DNA of 64,000 nucleotides, from contig CM057224.1 of the NCBI GenBank assembly GCA_029891385.1, positions 806,001-870,000 of the forward strand, written 5' to 3'. Positions 26,016-36,320 of the stretch are shown here, one piece after another (the stretch's first letter is position 1; every line of letters begins with the position of its first letter). Both the position numbers and the translations under genes were made by a program. This stretch comes from Erythroxylum novogranatense (Eukaryota; Streptophyta; Magnoliopsida; Malpighiales; Erythroxylaceae). The notes under the pieces were generated by a model that saw only the letters and a program-made list of their open reading frames with translations, had not been told where the DNA came from and did no database searches.

Positions 26016-26290
26016 GATGTTTTAAAAATTGGACTACAAATTAAATCGATAAGACAAAAGATTTAATGTTTAAAATATTTAATCAACATTAAATTGTAGT
26101 AAAATTAAAAATTTTGAAATATAATTGAGAAATATTATTCTTATCTATCAAAAAATTAGAGTTTAATTAAAAAAGATATTTCTGAATAAAAATTTATTTA
26201 TTTATTTTAGGTCATAAAAACTTAATAATTTATAAAAATTAATCGATTAATAAATAAATTAATCGTGATTTAACAACAAGAGTCATTATC
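26016..26290 (-). repeat. R1 repeat, first part of an interrupted copy
   Basis: Begins CGATGTTTTAAAAATTGGAC and continues through the R1 blocks to TTAACAACAAGAGTCATTAT. The rest of the repeat resumes at about 26646, so an insertion of about 355 bp splits it. Confidence 0.7.
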
Positions 26291-26645
26291 ACCATCATCA
26301 TCATACCCCGAATTCTCACAGTGAAACAGAATTTGGAGGATCTGATAGTACGCAGCCTTACTCCTATATAGTAAAGAGGTTATTTTCAGTAGACTCACAT
26401 ACAGCTATGACAGAATAAGAATAAATACGTAAAAACTGGCAGTATATATATAAATACCTGATGGTCACTATAATCTAATATTACCTTACATCCCTACAAA
26501 GATCGGCTTCTCTTGTTGCTAGTTGCGCTATGAGTCTTCTCATTGCTTGTTCAAACAAACCAAATAATCGTGAAGAGGTAAGAGAAGATATGAGATTGTG
26601 AGACTACAACCAGATCTAAAAGATTTGGTAGCTACAAACGACCAG
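26291..26645 (-). mobile_element. Insertion with SINE 3' tail inside an R1 repeat
   Basis: Read on the minus strand, the segment ends GGAGTAAGGCTGCGTACTAT, then a CAGATCCTCC stretch, a CACTGTGAGAATTCGGGG block and an ATGATGATGATGG tail. This is the layout of the 3' half of plant Au/TS-type SINEs. The upstream part does not look like a SINE head. The sequence splits an R1 copy, so it arrived after that copy. Confidence 0.6.
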
Positions 26646-26762
26646 AATAATTAAAACAAATTGAATTAAAAATTAAAAATTTGAATTAAATTTTTAGTTA
26701 ATTTAAAAATTTTATGATTAAACAGGTTGAAACAGTTAGATAATTAAATCTTTTAATCATTC
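26646..26762 (-). repeat. R1 repeat, second part of the interrupted copy
   Basis: TTAAAACAAATTGAATTAAA, AATTTAAAAATTTTATGATT and CTTTTAATCATT are the R1 terminal blocks, continuing exactly where 26016-26290 stops. Confidence 0.65.
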
Positions 26763-26827
26763 TTATTAATTTGCTCGAATAAATTGCGTACCTCTTGCTT
26801 CCTTTCCCCAGTTTTGATATTGTAATG

Positions 26828-26868
26828 GCCTGAAATTGGTCCATATTGCCTGTGGACCAATTTCAGGC
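26828..26868. repeat. Perfect 16-bp inverted repeat
   Basis: GCCTGAAATTGGTCCA (26828-26843) and its exact reverse complement (26853-26868) flank a 9-base loop. The flanks are not part of any gene I can see. Confidence 0.85.
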
Positions 26869-26947
26869 TTGTATGGGTTCAAACTCTGTTTTATAAAGTA
26901 TGGACATTGTTATGAGCCCAAAACCTAATAAAAGAAAAGGAAAATGA

Positions 26948-27022
26948 AATAATAATAATAATTATTATTATTATTATTATTATAATTATTATTATTATTA
27001 TTGTTATTATTATTATTATTAA
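26948..27022. repeat. (AAT)n/(ATT)n microsatellite
   Basis: About 75 bp of AAT repeats switching to ATT repeats with a few interruptions. The switch of strand creates a potential hairpin. No MITE arms flank it. Confidence 0.8.
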
Positions 27023-27743
27023 ATAAAATATATTTATTAATTTATGCATTGTTTCAAAATATATTTAAAAACAGATTCTTTGAATATTAAATTAATGAGT
27101 TTTTTCTTCTTTTTGGGATAAGCGTATATTAATGGGACTAAAAGTTAACAACTGGAGCTATTGTCTTGATTCTAAGACTATTTATATATATAAAAAAAGA
27201 CTAGTCAAGAGAAGATTTCTACAAGAATCAAAGCTTCTTATTGTAATTCAAAACTTTATGTGTAACTGATTCCAATACAAAGCTTCAATTTTGAAATTGT
27301 TCCAAAAACAAACAAGATAAGTTCAAAATCTGCAATGTTGAAGTGCACAATCCTTGAAGCTTGTGAGAACATATATTCTAGAGTATCTTGCTTATTGAAA
27401 TGTTTTAAAAACCGAGTCAAGTTAATTCTACGGTAAAAACTTTGAGTTAAACATAGCAATTGAGTTTTAGGTTACTCCAAAATTAACAAGTCTAATCCAG
27501 TTTGATAAGGCCCTAAGTCGAGCCTAAGGTCCGATTCTTTTTTAAAATTGAGCCTCAGGCTAAACTCGGCTTTACCTTATGATGATCCTTATAAACAAAA
27601 CGATGTTATTTTATTAAAAACGATATTATTTTTGTATTTTTAATTTTTTTAAAAAATCATATTAAACCAAGTCAGGCTCGAGTTTCCTCTGGCCTTGTTG
27701 GCCTCAGACTAGACCTAGGCCCTAACAGCAAAGGTCGATTTTT

Positions 27744-28654
27744 AACTTTCTTGTTCGATTTAGTTTAATAGTCTTTGTTGTTAAAAACTGATCAGTTTAT
27801 TAATTAATCAATCAATTTTCGTAAACAAAACAATTTTTATACACAGAAAAAAAAACCGATTGTTTTCATTTTACAATATCTTTTAGTTAAACTTTATTTT
27901 TATGGACAAGGATATTCTTCTTCAATCATTTTTTGAATTATTTAATTTTATTCAATTTTAACGATTTTGTGATGATTTAATCTTGATCGAACCTTTTAAA
28001 TATTAAACTTCTTATCTTGCTAATTTAATTTTTAATGTCGTTTTAAAACACTGGTAGTTGTCCTATCTCAAAACTCTTCACTTTCTTGCTCTTTTTCCAA
28101 CATATTTAATAGTTTAGATTATTTAAAATATTATGAGTTTTAATAATTTATTAAATATATCTTTTTTGGTAGTACTATGTTTCATAATTTATAAAAGAAA
28201 TATATTTGTATATTAATTGTAATATTATTAATGGCAAACTTTAACACTGTTCAGTTATTGTATTTGAAACAAAACTTACAATTTTGGCAATATTCAAACT
28301 TGTTTTAATAATTTAATATTTTCATCAAAATTTTGAAATTTTTCCTACTAAAAATTTAATATTATCAACATTTGTGTAAAATTTTAAATCAAAATTTTAA
28401 GTTTTAATTTTAAAAATTAATAGTTCAACACAATTAAATTTTCTCATTATCTTCAAAATATGAGTATATATTTTTATAAGAAATATTTCTATTATTAAGA
28501 GTTTAAGAAATTTTCAATCAAGACTTTTAGTATTTGAAAATATGCTAGCTTTTTTAATATTGCTACTTATTAAAAAATTCAAAATTATACATTAGATGAA
28601 CCATAGTTAATTTATTAAGAGAAACATTAAGTTACACAAACAAAATGACAGAAG
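27744..28654 (+). repeat. Direct duplication, copy A (includes an R1 repeat at 27744-28053)
   Basis: Collinear with 32934-34031. Shared blocks include ACTTTCTTGTT at the left edge, CAACATATTTAATAGTT, AAAATATTATGAGTTTT, TACTATGT..CATAATTTATAAAAGAA, TTTGAAAATATG and, at the right edge, CAAAATGACAGAAG. The first 310 bp is an R1 repeat; since both copies carry it, it was present before the duplication. Confidence 0.8.
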
Positions 28655-28819
28655 GCTATTGAAAATCCCGAAAGATGTAGTTTCGCATTATATATGCTCG
28701 ACCGTAGTTAGTTTGAATTGTTTATGTTGATTACTTAATACAAAGCAATTGTGTTAACAACTGTCCATTTTTTCATATTTAAAATGCATGCAGAAAAATT
28801 AAATGTGTAGCAAATAAAT

Positions 28820-31800
28820 TGTAACACTCTACTACCATAGATTAAATACCAGAATATAATGTGAACATTTCAGTACATAACCTATAATAATGACATATTA
28901 GAGCAAACACTTATCCAACTTAATCATGGCATCATCTATTATACATAAAAGTCACTAAAATTTAAAACCAAACCGCATTCCCCATTCATTTCATAAAAAA
29001 CCAAACTTACATTGTAGCTTTATAAACCATCCGGATATATACAGTATTAAAACTAAATACATTACATGAGGAATTTTACAAAAACTTATATCTAATCATT
29101 CATTCTCAATTGATTGACCTTTGAGTTATTTCCTCACAACAGTACAATAATTAATTTTCTTGTATCGTCTCCCTTTTACTAGTATCCTCTCTCGGACCTG
29201 AAAAATCAACGTTATAATTTTGATGAATTTTGTGAACTCAATGATGTAACTATTCTCAATGGTTCACCCAATTCATACCACATAACAAATTATATAAGCA
29301 GATAATTTCATATATTTTCATTTAGCAAATTGCACCACGTATCATTTACTTCACTTACCCAATTTCATATAAATACATGTCCACATTATAATTTAATCAA
29401 TCAATCACACTTAATAAGTGTATATGCAATGCTTGTGCGACCCACTTTTAATTATTACGTTGTTGCGATTGAGTATCTAAACTGTCATGTATCTATTTTG
29501 AATATGACTCATTGATATTGTCCCTTACCCACAAGGCTTATTGTACATATCGAGCCTTTGACTCTATACCACATTTCAGAGTTTTAAGCTCATATTTGGT
29601 AGCTACTCATATCACAACTATCATTATCTGATCATGCATTCTTATATGAAACGCATCACATCCATATTCAATTATTCATTATTTCAAACATTGCCATTTA
29701 CAATCCCATTCAAACACATCTATAGTCTCATTTTCATTTATCATCAGACGTTAATCTGGCATTCAACAAACATGTTGTAAAATATTTATTTTACGAAATT
29801 CACATTTAAGGAACACTTCAATATCACATTCATAAATCAGAATCTTCGGACCTTCATGTCCGGAATCGGTACAAACAATCCACATTCAGAACATAATTCA
29901 CAATTTAAATCACAATTATCATCGGACCTTGGTCTGACATTCAACAATCATGTTCAGTAAACACATAATCAATCCAAATTTACATTCAAAGAGTACTTCA
30001 AATATCACAATCCCAATCACATTTTTCATAGGACCTTCATTATTCGAAATCAACACAAACAATCCACATTCAGAACATAATATATAATAGACAGATATTA
30101 AGTGAGACCATCTAGGTTACTCATAAATCGCTTACGAAGCTATTGCCTAAAAGTCCCTGCAATGTCTAGATGTTGACGTTCCAAATGCTCCTTTATATCA
30201 TGCAATAAATATTTACACATATCACAAATTTGCACAATTATACACGTACTCATTTATGTACATATATATACATATGGATTATGTACAATACATGCTCAAT
30301 GACAATCCAAGGTATATTTCTACTATTCTCATCACATAATCATTCATATATCAACACTCACATAAGTATAATTTGTACTTAGGGTTTGCACCTTCATAAA
30401 ACAATTTGAATCTAATTTCATAACTCGTTTGATTATTCCAGTTTTTTCTAAAAACAAACTCTCAGGTCCACTTTGCATGATTATTCTGACAAGAAAAATG
30501 GAGTAACTTGGCCACACTTCTTTCTAGAAAATTGTTCTCATATGTCTTAAGTTTCTAATGACATTAAGATCATACAATTTGGTTCAGTATTTTGAAAGTT
30601 ATACTCAAAATACTTTGGACTAAAGACGTTTGAAATTTTAGCTAGTGCATGATCAAGCACTCAAAGTTGTACAACTCATATCTCTCAATTACAATATCCA
30701 AAAATTACAAAGTTTATACCAATTGAAAGCTAAGTGAATAAGCTATAACTTTTGTGAAGACAACTTTGTCTAATTCGGCTTACATCAATACAGTTTATTT
30801 GATAACCATAGGACATGATTTATGTCACGAGTAGTGCTACAGTCTAAACCAAAACTGAACTTCAAGCTAAATTTCAAGACCCTTAAGAACATAATTCAAA
30901 TTTAATTTCCTCTTAAAAATTGTAACCGTATGTCTTTAGTTTAATCTAAATAAAAAATCATTCCATTTGAAAATCTACAAATCAAGTTATGACTAAAATA
31001 CAAAAGCTTAATCAGTGGAAAATGTTATAGCTAACATTTTCCAACACCCTCTTCATTACCATTTAGTCTCTCAATCGTCCCTTAAAACAACTCATAAATA
31101 CCATTAATACATTAAAACAGACATACATCTATTTATTGCGACATCAACGTTACACATATCACAACTCCTCTATCATGATCATTAAACACTAAGCTATCAT
31201 CATATATGCTTCATTTAGCAAAACCATGAAGATTAATAATAATACACTTACTTATTTTGACTCCAAAGTTGAAGATCATATAACCCTAACTCCCAAACAT
31301 CCCAAGATCCTTCATTTATGAAGGGGGATTAGGTTTTTCTTGTGACAAGATGAAGAGCACATTGAGAGGGTGAGAAATGAGCGTTATGGATGAGAACAAC
31401 TGTAAAAGAGAAAGAAGGTGAGAACATTTGGCCAAAGAAGTCATATGAAAGACCAATTAAAAGATGGTCTTTCAAAAGTTACATGGGTTTAATGCTTGGC
31501 TTGACAAATGACACTTGTCATTTGTCACTTGTCCAATTTATAAGGTTTTAACCTACGTTTTCTTATTTAACTAGTCTAATCAATTCTAATTTCTACTCCA
31601 ATTATCTCTTAATTTTTTATGACACTTGTCAATAAATCACAAGGTCATTTATCAAAATTTTTATTGCCATTTGACAGTAATTTCTACTATCATTTATCAA
31701 TTGTCTTGCCACTTGGTATTTTTCTAGTCCAAAACTACCCAAAATTTCAAACATTTCTTAAAATTTACCAAAAAATTCTAAATCAGTAAGTATACTCTCC

Positions 31801-32044
31801 ACATCAATTTTCAATACAAATAAATCACAATTCTCAATAAAATCACATTTATAAAATCAATCATACCTAGAAAATGTCAATGAATGCATGTACAATCATT
31901 TTAATATGCAAAAAATCAATATTCAAGTGTATGTATATGTCAAATTATGCATGAACATGAAATGCACTTTTTAAATTTTCACTAAACTCTTATATACACT
32001 ATTCTAGGGTCTTAGCCCCTAATATGGGATAACGGGATGTTACA
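28820..32044 (-). mobile_element. Solo LTR of a Ty3/gypsy-type retrotransposon
   Basis: A 3225-bp element with ends TGTAACACTC... and ...GGGATGTTACA, inside a perfect 5-bp target duplication TAAAT (28815-28819 and 32045-32049). It holds no protein-coding region, primer-binding site or second LTR, so it is a single LTR left by recombination. Read on the minus strand it starts TGTAACATCCCGTTATCCC, resembling the starts of long LTRs of Del/Tekay-type chromoviruses, which fits its length. The orientation and clade are inferred. Inside, two imperfect tandem units of about 170-180 bp lie near 29740-30090 (each with a CGGACCTT/GGACCTTC block and CAATCCACATTCAGAACATA). Confidence 0.85.
29740..30090. 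repeat. Two imperfect tandem units within the solo LTR
   Basis: ACAAACAATCCACATTCAGA occurs at about 29872 and 30055, each preceded by a GACCTTCAT block and by CATTCAACAAACATGTT / CATTCAACAATCATGTT. The period is roughly 180 bp. Such subrepeats are common in long plant LTRs. Confidence 0.65.
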
Positions 32045-32049
32045 TAAAT

Positions 32050-32933
32050 CAATAACCAAAATTTAGTAACACAGTTCTGCACATACAGCTTAGGTCTACA
32101 GGGTCCTCACTCAGCTTAATCACTTTCACTGAAGTACAATAGTTTTACACAAGACTTTACTGAGCCAACATCACTCACTCCTTGACATTATCCACTCTTT
32201 CTCACACCCAATGAAAGTATTTCACTCTCGATAACACGACCGCTTTGTGCTTGTCTTAACAAAAAATTTTTGCAACAACGAATGTTAATAAAGAGGAAAA
32301 TAATGACCCAATGATTAAATCAATAAAAAATATAAACAAAAGAATACTTTGAGTCAAAAGATATTCCCTTATATGTACAACCTCATCAATCTGAAATCAT
32401 GAACAGTTGTCCAACAAAAATTCTATTGTGAACCTTCAAAATAATCACTGAAAAATCCCACGCCTAGCAACCACAAAGATCATCAAATGAACATGTGTTT
32501 CATCACTGAAAACTACAAAAATCAATCGATGGACTATTGTATATGTTATAATCACTCACGAAAAGAACTACAAAAACCAGCAACTCCAAATTGTCAATCA
32601 AATCAACAATCTCAGATTATTATTCTAATCAACAGCCTCAAATCGTCAATCAAAACTAACACCAAATTGTCAAAAACATAGCCACACAAATCATCAATTG
32701 AACATATAATTGATCATCAAAGTTCATAAAACTCAGTTGCAATTAGAGATGAATAAATCACGTAATTGTTCACCTAAGCATCAAGAAAATGCAGCTACAA
32801 TCAATAGTCAATCGATTACATATTTTTTACAAATGCAGCTGCCAAAGATGATGGATAGATCATGTAGTATTTACTCACTTACCCACTCACTAAGAATACA
32901 CAGCTACAAATATTAATTAATTGACTTTCTTGT
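32050..32933. other. Unassigned segment between solo LTR and duplication copy B
   Basis: Less AT-rich than its surroundings, with irregular repetition of AAATTGTCAATCAAA-like strings (about 32580-32700). Plus-strand ORFs of 64-68 codons do not resemble proteins. It may be non-coding internal or LTR sequence from another element. Confidence 0.35.
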
Positions 32934-34031
32934 TTATTTTAGTTTAATAATCTTTATCGTTAAAAACTGGTCACTTTACTAATTGATCGATCAGTTTTGT
33001 AAACATATTAGTTTTATAAACAAAATAAACCGATTATTTTCATTTAGTAATTTTTAATTAAATTTTAAATTCTTCAATAACTATGAATAGTCCTCTTAAA
33101 TTATTTTTCGAATTCTTTAGTTTTATTCAATTATTAACCAAATTTATAGTAATTTAATACTAGTTGAACCTTTTAAATTTTACAATTCTAGCCTTACCGT
33201 GTAATTTTCAGTCCTATTATTAAAACATTATTCATTGTTCTATCTCAAAACTCAAGATTTTGATTCACTTTCTTGCTCTCGTTTTTTCCAACATATTTAA
33301 TAGTTAGATTATTTAAAATATTATGAGTTTTTAATAATTAGTTAAACATATCTTTATTTTTGTTGGTAATACTATGTACCATAATTTATAAAAGAATTAT
33401 ATTTTAATATTTTATTTCAATATTATTAATGATAAAATTAATATTGTTCAATTAGTATTTAAAACAAACTTTAAGGTCCCTTACAAATTTGGCAATATTA
33501 AAACTTATTTTTGTTTTAAATAATTTTAAATTAATCTTTTATTCAAAATTTTGAATTTTTGCCTACTGCAAAATTTAATTATTATTAAATTTTAAATCAA
33601 GATTTTAAGTTTTACTTTTAAAAAGTTAATAATTCAACACAATTAAGTTTTATCATTATCTTTAATAAATGAGTATATATTTTTAAGACATAATTTCTAT
33701 TATTATAAAATTATAATTATAATATAACAATATTTTAGTCTTAATTCAAGATATCCTATTATATATTAAGAAAAATAAAATTGATTTAAATGGACATAAC
33801 TGAACTTGAATTTAAGACAATACTCTAGACCATTAATACAAAGTTTTAAAGAGTTAAAGAAATATTAAACCAACTTAAAAGAAAAATAAATATTAAGCCA
33901 AGACTTTTAATATTTGAAAATATGTTGTTTTTTAATATTTCTACTTATTAAAAAATTTAAAATTACACATTAGATGAATCGAGTTAATTTATTACAATAA
34001 ACATTAAGTTACTCAAACAAAATGACAGAAG
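32934..34031 (+). repeat. Direct duplication, copy B (includes an R1 repeat at 32934-33232)
   Basis: Collinear with 27744-28654 but about 190 bp longer, mainly from extra sequence near 33705-33890. Removing the solo LTR leaves copies A and B about 1.05 kb apart in the same orientation. Confidence 0.8.
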
Positions 34032-34039
34032 ACAATTAT

Positions 34040-34393
34040 TAAAAGACTCAATCATATCAACTAATTCAATAATAAAATTTTGAATCAACTATCTTTTGTT
34101 CAATTTTTACTTTTGATTTGATTTACTATGTTAACTTTTATTGTTAAAACTGATCAAGTTATTAATTAATCACTTGATTTTCTTAAATTAATAATTTGTT
34201 ATAAATCAAAATTAATCAATTAAGTTTTATTTAATATTCTTTGATGTGTAATGATAATCTATTTCAATAATATTCAAAAATTTAATTTAATTTAATCTTT
34301 AATCCATTTTATAATATTCTAATATCAGTTGAATCTTTTAAATTTTAAATCTTTTTTCGATTTAACTTTCAGTTTAATTTTTAAAATATTGAC
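34040..34393 (+). repeat. R1 repeat
   Basis: TTATTGTTAAAACTGATCAAG, TTATTAATTAATCAC and CTTTCAGTTTAATTTTTAAAA occur in R1 order, next to the end of duplication copy B. Confidence 0.7.
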
Positions 34394-35105
34394 AAAAGGT
34401 TATTATAAGACACCCACAAAGAAGAAGCATGCTTCAAATTGAAGTTAAGTTTGTAGAAAAAATAGATAGTAGTTTGGTATTTCATAGTTATTGCTTTACA
34501 TATTAATGATTATCATGTACCCGAGTTGCTTTCACTTCACTTGAGTTTATACCTTAAAAAGGTCTAAACCTTTTCAAAGTTGTAACTTTTTTTTATATAT
34601 ATAAAAGGGAAAAAGCACAGCCTAATTCGTGTCCTGGGATATCTATCCTGTACATATTCTCTAAGAGGAGACTAAGACATCCTGAAGGAGGAGAAGTAAA
34701 TAATGAATGCCGAAATCAAAACGCCCCGCATGAGTCGCTAACCAATTCGCGCAACGATTTCGTTCGCAACAGATGTGGTGGTATTGAATCAACCATGCTT
34801 GGTTAAAAAGAGCTCGAATGGCTTCAATCTCAACTTGTTGATTCAGATAAAAGCTTTATCAATTAACACTTTCAATGAACCAACCCAGAGAGAACAGAGA
34901 AAATGTTAATACCATCCTCGATCGATCCGATACCGAATTTAGTTTTAGTATGATACAATATTGACAGTAGTCAATACCGAGTATCGTTTTAGATAAGAAT
35001 AGATCGAAGCAAACAAAAAGCATATGAGCTTGAATAGATTATAGATACCAAATGGATGCTTAATAGTTAACACAGACTCTTCTGAGTTCTGACACCCAAA
35101 TAACA
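34394..35105. other. Intergenic downstream of the MIZ1-like gene
   Basis: The 3' flank of the minus-strand MIZ1-like gene. It holds no other gene; the part near 34900-35100 probably contains its 3' UTR. Confidence 0.4.
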
Positions 35106-35906
35106 CTAAACTCTAAGCAGATAAACACTGAGTTCAGGTCCTCCAGACCCGTCAGGATTCATCATGTAAAAAGCTTCCGAGTCCTTGGACCCAACAACTC
35201 GCTCAAACCTGGCTCTCATGTACATGAGTTCGCCTAACTCGGACCCACCTCCATCCCCTGGTAAAACTCCAGCCCCCATTGAAATTGGTTGCACAGCTTT
35301 CAGAACCTTCAACTCTTCAACCCCACACTCACGTCTCATTGCATACCCGCATTTCTTTCCATTGCAATACGTCCTCCATAGAGGCTCATCCAGCAACTTC
35401 TTTGGTTTCTTCTCTGATTTCTTCTCACATTCCAATGCAATCCTAACCAACCCAGAAGCCATTTCACGAACTAGTAAGCTTGTTGGTGTTGCAAGCTCGA
35501 TGAAGAAAGCTGGACCGAGTTTAGCATCCTCTTGGAATGCAAAATGGACATGGCCTCGTCGATACCCGAAAAGGGTACCTATCACTTTGGTGCCTAAACC
35601 CGGAGTGTTGGTCGATCGGTTTTTACTGAAAACAGTAAGAGCTGATCTGAGCTTGGAAACAGACACCATAGCCAGCTTCTTTCTTGGTGCTCTCACTGAA
35701 GGAAGACATTGAGTAGGGAATGTGATTCTGAGCTGTTCTTCATTTTCCTCCTCAAAATGAGGAGAAGAAGAAGAAAGAGTGTTGAAAGCAAGGATTTCCA
35801 AGTCACGATCTTCCTCATCTTCAACAACTTTCTTCCTCCAGTTGAAGTATCTCCTGGAGAAAGAGAAAGAAGAGTCATGAGGGGTCTTCGCCATTATTGT
35901 CTTCAT
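35106..35906 (-). CDS. MIZU-KUSSEI1-like (DUF617) protein
   Basis: A single coding exon of 266 residues starting at the ATG at 35906 (MKTIMAKTPHDSS); a second in-frame ATG at 35894 (MAKTPHDSS) is equally plausible. The open frame extends further upstream to 35993, but only from a GTG, and the bases just before the ATG (TTTTTTACTCAG) look like a 3' splice site, so the upstream codons are probably intron. The N-terminal third is Ser/acidic-rich and variable. From about residue 108 to the end lies the MIZ1 domain: GTLFGYRRGHVHFAFQ, LATPTSLLVREMASGLVRIA, LWRTYCNGKKCGYA and a C-terminal PELSVYLLRV. Arabidopsis MIZ1 is required for root hydrotropism and associates with the endoplasmic reticulum. 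This copy is a family member; its specific role is unknown. No truncation is seen. Confidence 0.93.
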   Translation of the reverse strand: MKTIMAKTPHDSSFSFSRRYFNWRKKVVEDEEDRDLEILAFNTLSSSSPHFEEENEEQLRITFPTQCLPSVRAPRKKLAMVSVSKLRSALTVFSKNRSTNTPGLGTKVIGTLFGYRRGHVHFAFQEDAKLGPAFFIELATPTSLLVREMASGLVRIALECEKKSEKKPKKLLDEPLWRTYCNGKKCGYAMRRECGVEELKVLKAVQPISMGAGVLPGDGGGSELGELMYMRARFERVVGSKDSEAFYMMNPDGSGGPELSVYLLRV

Positions 35907-36320
35907 CTGAGTAAAAAACAAGAAAAAGCTAAAGAGAACAAAGAGATGGAAACAAATTGTTTCAACAGAAGATTTGGATTTGAGAGAGAGCACAAGAGAT
36001 GGAAAATAATGTATGGTTTGGTTGATTTATTCTTATTCTTTGCACAGATTGATTGTTTGTTTTGAGGTCAGCTTTGTGCGACTGAAGGGACTAGCAAAAG
36101 AGAATCCTGACAAAAGGAAGGTGAGCAGACCTACCTAACTGGAACAAGAACAAAGAAACTGAGAAAAAGCTTTATAGAGACAAAAACTGAGAGAAAGAGA
36201 GAATTGGAAATAGACAAGAGATCAGATTTTTCAAATGGAATTGACAACCAAAAACAAAAAAACCAGTGGAATCTCAGCAGACAGCAACAGGATTGTGTTA
36301 TTTCTTAATCAATGTGTGGG
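35907..36320 (-). promoter_or_regulatory. Probable 5' UTR intron and leader of the MIZ1-like gene
   Basis: The minus strand reads a pyrimidine-rich run ending in CAG directly before the ATG. A candidate donor GTAGGTCTGC follows CCAGTTAG near 36135. The leader upstream is rich in AG/GA on the plus strand (CT on the coding strand). This is inference from splice-site shape only. Confidence 0.45.

Noticed and set aside
28820..32044. A complete retrotransposon with coding region at the TGTAAC..GTTACA element
   Set aside because: There are no protease, RT, RNase H or integrase frames and no second LTR; it is a solo LTR.
27744..34031. The two duplicated segments as LTRs of one large element
   Set aside because: They lack TG..CA ends and a flanking target duplication, and the interior is mostly the separate solo LTR, which has its own target duplication.
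35907..35993. A 29-residue hydrophobic N-terminal extension of the MIZ1-like protein (signal peptide)
   Set aside because: It begins with GTG, and a good 3' splice site lies directly before the family-typical start.
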